Below, one piece after another: positions 59,478-64,000 of a stretch of 64,000 nt of DNA. Location: assembly GCF_030296615.1 (NCBI RefSeq), contig NZ_AP027732.1, positions 3,167,042-3,231,041 on the forward strand, given 5' to 3'. How positions within the stretch are numbered: the stretch's first letter is position 1; the number at the start of each line of letters is the position of its first letter. Below the pieces are notes generated by a model, which was given only the letters and a program-made list of their open reading frames with translations, did not search any database and was not told the DNA's origin. Position numbers and translations under genes: made by a program. This stretch comes from Frondihabitans sucicola. Lineage in GTDB: Bacteria; Actinomycetota; Actinomycetes; Actinomycetales; Microbacteriaceae.

Positions 59478-60596
59478 TCAGAGCAGGATCGTGCGGTCCG
59501 CCCACTCCGGTGACCGCCACCCGGTCCGCTGAGCGACGAGGGCGTCGATCACCTGGACCGCGTAGGCCAACCGGGCCTGGGGCTGGCCTCGGAGGAGCAC
59601 CCAGGGGAGATCCTGCGCTGTGAGGCCGTCCACGAACCACCCGGTCATCGTGGCGCGGATGTGCTCGCCGTCTCGCCAGCCGTCCTGCTCGAAGGGCACG
59701 CCGACATGATCCGTGACCAGGTAGAGGTCACGCCGAGGAAGGTCGACGGTGGCGGCTCGCGTTGCCTCGCGGCTGGCTTCCCCGACGTAGCGGCGCTCCC
59801 ACAGCGACGTCGCGAAGGCGTCGGTGTCGGCGACGACCAGGGGCGCCGCCTGCGCTGCAGCCTCCTCGCGGATGGTCTGCTCGCGGGCGATCTGGCCGAA
59901 GTGGCTGCCCTCCCAGACGAGGTCGTCCAGGGCGGGCACCGGCGCACCCATCTCACGAGCGGCGGCGGCGGCTCTCTCGAAGAGTTCGTAGGTGAATTCG
60001 CGGCCGTATTCCGCAACGGGCCTGATCGCCGGGAAGCGCTCTCGGTAGTGCTCGACGAGCTGGTCGGCGAGTGTCGTCGTTCCCGTCGACTCCGCCCCGA
60101 CCACGATGATCCTCGTCGCCAGGTCGCGACGCACCGGACCGGGGAGAAAATGCCAGGTGGCGGCGGGATCCTGGCGCACGGCCGTTCCGCTCACGCGGAC
60201 CGCCTCGCGGCTGGGGTCGTCGGTGACCGCCGTGGCCCCCAGCCGCTCCGCGAGTTCTGCGCCGTACGGCTCGGAGGAGAACACCGTGTCGGGACGCGGT
60301 CGCCCGGCGTTCCGGAGGGCCGCGAGCAGGACCTCGACGTGCGCCGTCCAGGCGATCTCGCTGACGTAGTTGACGGGTGCATCGTCCATCACTCCGATGA
60401 CGCGGACGCCCGGCAGGTCATCGGTCGACTCGGAGACCCACCCGACGCGGATCGCGAGGGACAGCGACTCGAGCTGCGTCGCCATCACGACGACCGTGAG
60501 GTCGTCACACGCGGCGGCGGCCCTCCGGATCAGCCCGACGTGCCCGAGATGGAGCGGGTAGAACTTGCCGATCACCAGGCCGTGTCGACTCGTCAC
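59478..60596 (-). CDS. nadR: NadR-type NMN adenylyltransferase / ribosylnicotinamide kinase
   Basis: Bifunctional salvage enzyme of 372 residues. N-terminal nucleotidyltransferase motif FYPLHLGHVGLI (HxGH) and C-terminal kinase domain. The P-loop reads GAESTGTTTLAD, with Thr at the usual Lys position; related actinobacterial homologues may share this. GTG 60596 overlaps the pnuC stop by 4 bp (GTGA). Together they import nicotinamide riboside and convert it to NAD. Confidence 0.92.
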   Translation of the reverse strand: MTSRHGLVIGKFYPLHLGHVGLIRRAAAACDDLTVVVMATQLESLSLAIRVGWVSESTDDLPGVRVIGVMDDAPVNYVSEIAWTAHVEVLLAALRNAGRPRPDTVFSSEPYGAELAERLGATAVTDDPSREAVRVSGTAVRQDPAATWHFLPGPVRRDLATRIIVVGAESTGTTTLADQLVEHYRERFPAIRPVAEYGREFTYELFERAAAAAREMGAPVPALDDLVWEGSHFGQIAREQTIREEAAAQAAPLVVADTDAFATSLWERRYVGEASREATRAATVDLPRRDLYLVTDHVGVPFEQDGWRDGEHIRATMTGWFVDGLTAQDLPWVLLRGQPQARLAYAVQVIDALVAQRTGWRSPEWADRTILL

Positions 60597-61294
60597 GCGT
60601 CGACCAGGGATTGCGTGCGAACATCGGGTTCGTCGGCTTGACGGGCGAGCTGCCGCCGCCACGTCACGACCCCGGAGATGCACAGCGCGAGGAACCCCGT
60701 GTAGAGCAGGGCCGTGAGTGACAGCCCCTTGACCGCGTAGAGCGGGACGGACACCAGGTCGACGACGATCCACACCCACCACTGCTCGAAGATCTTCTTC
60801 GCCTGACCCCAGGTGGCGAGCAGGCTGGCGGCCAGGATGAACGCGTCGGGCCACGGTACGACCGAGTTGGTCTCGTTCGCCAGCAGGAGAGCGACGACGA
60901 CGGTAGCGGCGGCCGTGGCCAGCACGCCGACGAGGATCTCGAGGCGGGTGGCGTGCCGCACGGGCAGCTCGCGCCGGATCGTGCCCTCGGCCCCTCGGCC
61001 TCGGGGTCGTCCGCTCCCGCGTCTGCGCCCCCGTGCCCAGACGACCCAGCCGTAGACGCCGACCAGGCCGAAGACCACCTGCAAGGCCGTGTCGGCGTAG
61101 AGTCCGGCCCCGAGGAAGAGCACGATGAAGGCGATGTTGTTCAGGATGCCGACGGGCCAGTTCCAGAGGTACTGGCGCGTCACCGCCCAGACGCAGAGTG
61201 CGCCCGTCACGAAGCCGATCAGCTCGACGACGGAGATCGTCTCGCCGAGCACGGTGAAGACCGTCGAATTCAGCCAGTCGAGCAGGATGTTCAT
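60593..61294 (-). CDS. pnuC: Nicotinamide riboside transporter PnuC
   Basis: A 233-residue membrane protein with about seven helices. The FEQWWVWIVVDLVSVPLYAV segment and YLWNWPVGILNNIAFI are typical of PnuC. Transport is driven by intracellular phosphorylation by NadR, which is encoded directly downstream with a 4-bp overlap. I saw no NAD- or TPP-riboswitch consensus in the 150 bp upstream. Confidence 0.93.
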   Translation of the reverse strand: MNILLDWLNSTVFTVLGETISVVELIGFVTGALCVWAVTRQYLWNWPVGILNNIAFIVLFLGAGLYADTALQVVFGLVGVYGWVVWARGRRRGSGRPRGRGAEGTIRRELPVRHATRLEILVGVLATAAATVVVALLLANETNSVVPWPDAFILAASLLATWGQAKKIFEQWWVWIVVDLVSVPLYAVKGLSLTALLYTGFLALCISGVVTWRRQLARQADEPDVRTQSLVDA

Positions 61295-61409
61295 GGTGTC
61301 GCCTTCCCCCGGATCACGACCCCCGCGGTCGCCTTTCAGGTAACCCTACTCTCTTTTTCTCGCCATGAGAAGTAGTGGGTGCACGAGCGCGAGGTGGGTC
61401 AGAAATGCG

Positions 61410-61439
61410 AAATGGCCCTCCCGGGAGGGAGAGCCATTT
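61410..61439 (-). terminator. Terminator hairpin after tRNA-Glu
   Basis: AAATGGC (61410-61416) pairs with GCCATTT (61433-61439), with a GC-rich inner CTCCC/GGGAG stem. It lies just past the tRNA 3' end on the tRNA's strand, before the pnuC promoter region. The T-tract is weak but present. Confidence 0.7.
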
Positions 61440-61445
61440 GCGTCG

Positions 61446-61518
61446 TGACCCCAACCGGATTCGAACCGGTGTTACCGCCGTGAGAGGGCAGCGTACTAGG
61501 CCGCTATACGATGGGGCC
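61446..61518 (-). tRNA. tRNA-Glu (anticodon CTC)
   Basis: The minus strand folds into a full cloverleaf: acceptor GGCCCCA/TGGGGTC, T-arm ACCGG TTCGAAT CCGGT, anticodon stem CTGCC/GGCGG with loop CTCTCAC, giving anticodon CTC (reads GAG). It has 73 nt including the discriminator A; CCA is not encoded. Confidence 0.96.
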
Positions 61519-61638
61519 GTTTTTGCGACTCGTCGAGTATGCCACACGGGGCGAGGCGCTACAAATTGAGCCGTTCTCGCGTTATCGGAGGCCGCGAACG
61601 AGCGTCATCCGGACGTCGTTCACGCGTATTCTCAGCGT

Positions 61639-62280
61639 ATGCGAGTCACGAAATACGAGCACGCCGCCCTCGTCGTCGAGGAAGCCGGACACACCCTGGT
61701 CGTCGACCCCGGGAGCTTCACGCGCCCGCTCGGCGACACCGCGCACGTCGACGCGGTCGTCGTCACGCACGCGCACCCCGATCACTGGACACCGGTCCAG
61801 CTGGCCGCCCTTCGCGCGGCGAACCCCGACGTGCCCATTTTCGGCCCGGCCGGCGTCGTCGAGGCCCTCGCCGGCGAGAACATCACCGCGACGACGATCA
61901 CCGACGGCGAGACCGTCGAGGTCGGGGCGTTCACCCTGCTCTTCGCCGGGACGACTCACGCGGTCATCCACGCGAGCATCCCCGTCATCGACAACACCGG
62001 CGTCCTCGTCAACGGCACTCTCTTCTACCCCGGCGACGCATTCACCGTGCCGGCGTTCCCGGTCGCCGTGCTCGCTGCGCCCGTCGGCGCGCCGTGGCTC
62101 AAGATCAGCGAGGCCATGGACTACATCACCGCGGTGAAGCCCGGTACGAGCTTCCCGGTGCACGATCAGACACTCTCGGCCGCCGGGTTCGCCATGCACG
62201 CCGACCGGCTCAAGGCCGCGACCGAAGCGGTCGGCGGCACGGCCGTGGTGCTGCAGCCCGGCGACTCACTCGACGCCTGA
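61639..62280 (+). CDS. Metallo-beta-lactamase-fold metal-dependent hydrolase
   Basis: A 213-residue UlaG-like hydrolase. The metal motif THAHPDHW, a GTTHAVIH His, and YPGDAFT Asp are visible. The substrate is unknown; related actinobacterial proteins are generic. It is divergent from tRNA-Glu and convergent with ilvE. Confidence 0.86.
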   Translation: MRVTKYEHAALVVEEAGHTLVVDPGSFTRPLGDTAHVDAVVVTHAHPDHWTPVQLAALRAANPDVPIFGPAGVVEALAGENITATTITDGETVEVGAFTLLFAGTTHAVIHASIPVIDNTGVLVNGTLFYPGDAFTVPAFPVAVLAAPVGAPWLKISEAMDYITAVKPGTSFPVHDQTLSAAGFAMHADRLKAATEAVGGTAVVLQPGDSLDA

Positions 62281-62344
62281 GCCGGCGCACCGGGTGGGCA
62301 CCCGGGTACGTCGGCCCTGCCTTCGGAGTGCTCGGGCGACCGCC

Positions 62345-63449
62345 TCAGGCGTCGAGGCGCGTGAGCCAGTTGTGCGGGTCGGGTCGACGACCGTACTGGA
62401 TGTCGGTCAGCTCGGCGCGAAGCGACAGGGTCAGCGAGTCGGGGCCGGCCACCGGCGAGACGATCGAGAGCCCGTCGCCCTTGAGTTCGGCGATCGGTAC
62501 GACCACGGCGGCGGTGCCGCACGCGAACACCTCGACGATGTCGCCGGAGGCCACGCCGTCGCGCCACTCGTCGAGACTCACGCGACGACGCTCGACCGTG
62601 TGGCCGCGATCTTCTGCGAGCTGCAGGATGGAGTCGCGGGTGATGCCCTCGAGAATGCTGTCTGACTCGGGCGTGACGATGGTGCCGTCTTTCTTGACGA
62701 AGACGACGTTCATGCCGCCGAGCTCTTCGATGTACGTCGTGTCGACCGAGTCGAGGAACAGCACCTGCGAGCAACCGTGCTGGTACGCCTCCTCCTGCGG
62801 AAGCAGGGACGCGGCGTAGTTGCCGCCGGTCTTGGCAGCGCCCGTGCCGCCCTTGCCGGCGCGCGAGTAGGTGGTCGACAGCCAGATCGACACGGGCTCG
62901 ACGCCGCCCGTGAAGTAGGCCCCCGCCGGGCTCGCGATGACGAAGTATCCGACCCGGTGCGCGGCCCGGACACCGAGGAAGCTCTCGGTGGCGATCATGA
63001 ACGGCCGCAGATAGAGGCTGGTCTCGGGCGCCGACGGTACCCAGTGCTGGTCGACGCGCACGATCTGCTTGAGCGATTCGACGAAATCGTCGACGGCCAG
63101 CTCGGGCAGCGCGAGGCGAGCGGCGGAGCGCTGGAGGCGTCGGCCGTTGGCATCGGGCCGGAAGGTCCAGATCGAGCCGTCGGCGTGGCGGTAGGCCTTG
63201 ACGCCCTCGAAGATCTCTTGCGCGTAGTGGAAGACCGAGGCGGCAGGATCGAGGACGATCGGGCCGTACGGCACGACGGACGCGTCGTGCCACCCCTCGT
63301 CGGAGGTCCATTCGATGGACACCATGTGGTCGGTGAAGTACTTGCCGAAGCCGGGATCGGCCAGCATGGCCTCGCGCTCGGCGTCGGCGCGAGCCGCCTC
63401 GGAGGGTGAGCTCGAAGTGGAGCGGGTACGTGTCTTGGGTCGTGGTCAT
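62345..63449 (-). CDS. ilvE: Branched-chain amino acid aminotransferase (one apparent frameshift)
   Basis: PLP enzyme for the last step of Leu/Ile/Val synthesis; about 367 residues. PLP Lys is in GAAKTGGNYAASL; the family box EELGGMNVVFV and FACGTAAVV are present. The N-terminus TTTQDTYPLHFEL is in another frame; the shift at 63404-63406 is +1 or -2 (for example two missing C). It starts 9 bp from the leuB stop, so leuB-ilvE are co-transcribed. Confidence 0.92.
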
Positions 63450-63458
63450 GACGGCGTC

Positions 63459-64000
63459 CTATCGGGAGGAAGAAGCGGTGATGCTCGAGACGGCCGCGGC
63501 GATCGCGTCGCCGATCTCGGACGTCGAGCGGTGGCCGGAAGTCGAAGCGGAGGCACGGCCCTCGATGTCGGCCTCGACGGCCCGAGTCACGCGGATCGAC
63601 TCTTCTGGGAGACCGAGGTGGTCGAGGAGGAGAGCCGTCGAGAGGATCGCCGCCGTGGGATCGGCCTTCTGCTGGCCGGCGATGTCGGGGGCGGAACCGT
63701 GCACCGGCTCGAACATGCTGGGGAAGGCCCCGTCGGGGTTGATGTTGCCCGAGGCTGCCAAGCCGATGCCGCCGCTGATCGCGCCGGCCAGATCGGTGAG
63801 GATGTCGCCGAAGAGGTTGTCCGTGACGATGACGTCAAACCTAGCAGGGTCGGCCACCAGGTGGATCGTCGCCGCGTCGACGTGCTGGTAGTCGACCGCC
63901 ACCTCGGGGTACTCGGCCGCAACGGCATCGACCGTGCGCTGCCAGAGCGAACCCGAGAAGACGAGAACGTTCGTCTTGTGCACGAGAGTGAGCCGGTGGG
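63459..64000 (-). CDS. leuB: 3-isopropylmalate dehydrogenase, 5' part cut off by window edge
   Basis: Oxidative decarboxylation step of leucine synthesis. The C-terminal half is visible: [36 protein letters not shown] (with metal Asp residues), [14 protein letters not shown]. The open frame continues past position 64000, so it is partial only because of the window. It pairs with ilvE downstream. Confidence 0.95.
   Translation of the reverse strand, partial: HRLTLVHKTNVLVFSGSLWQRTVDAVAAEYPEVAVDYQHVDAATIHLVADPARFDVIVTDNLFGDILTDLAGAISGGIGLAASGNINPDGAFPSMFEPVHGSAPDIAGQQKADPTAAILSTALLLDHLGLPEESIRVTRAVEADIEGRASASTSGHRSTSEIGDAIAAAVSSITASSSR

Noticed and set aside
61295..61445. NAD+ or TPP riboswitch upstream of pnuC
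   Set aside because: No conserved aptamer sequence was recognised; only a tRNA terminator hairpin is visible.
5866..63449. Mass pseudogenisation of core genes
   Set aside because: Essential single-copy genes carry the same kind of one-base loss in G/C runs, with no internal stops or deletions otherwise. Sequence error fits better.

Overview
The window is about 64 kb of high-GC chromosome from an actinobacterium, most likely of the family Microbacteriaceae. The evidence is the G/C-ending codon use, many GTG and TTG starts, and actinobacterial neighbourhoods: yraN-comM-dprA, a DUF2469 protein beside rnhB-lepB-rplS, rpsP-khpA-rimM-trmD, smc-mutM-rnc-rpmF-DUF177, and leuCD-murA-plsC-gpsA-ddl. 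The genus cannot be fixed from the window alone. Almost everything is core chromosome. No phage, insertion sequence, integron or plasmid gene was seen.

Layout. 1-3 kb: translation genes tsf and rpsB, then a sugar porter. 3-9 kb: an M23 peptidase, xerC, a metallophosphoesterase and the dprA-comM-yraN set. 9-15 kb: rnhB, lepB, rplS, map, trmD, rimM, khpA and rpsP. 15-16.2 kb: an ArsR-type regulator and a non-coding array of six 34-36 bp palindromes, each centred on TGAATTCA and spaced 56-57 bp apart. 16.2-23.5 kb: five co-directional genes (EPSP-synthase-like protein, acyl-CoA ligase, acyl-CoA dehydrogenase, FabL-type reductase, dienoyl-CoA-reductase-like flavoenzyme). 23.7-31.7 kb: a carboxylate-amine ligase, ffh, lipB-lipA, ftsY, and a terC gene behind a yybP-ykoY manganese riboswitch. 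31.8-39.4 kb: prsW, smc, mutM, rnc, rpmF and DUF177. 39.4-48.9 kb: transglutaminase/DUF58/MoxR genes, coaD, recG, rsmD and thiL. 49-55.5 kb: ddl, gpsA, plsC, murA, leuD and leuC. 55.6-64 kb: two tandem membrane-anchored beta-propeller proteins, nadR-pnuC, tRNA-Glu(CTC), a metallo-hydrolase, ilvE and the start of leuB.

The most interesting region is 16.2-23.5 kb. The five enzyme types match what is needed to turn shikimate into cyclohexanecarboxyl-CoA by alternating dehydration and enoyl reduction. That route is known from ansatrienin/phoslactomycin-type Streptomyces clusters and from bacteria with omega-cyclohexyl fatty acids, including the microbacterium Curtobacterium pusillum. The assignment here is an inference from gene content and active-site features, not proof. 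The palindrome array lies just downstream of this operon, upstream of the ArsR gene, and no named feature type explains it.

A warning for users: 20 genes carry 26 apparent frameshifts, and at 24 of them one G or C seems to be missing, usually from a run of four to six. They hit single-copy essential genes (ffh, smc, murA, leuC, lipB, rimM), so sequence error is far likelier than decay. These genes are given below with the full span they would have after restoring the reading frame.
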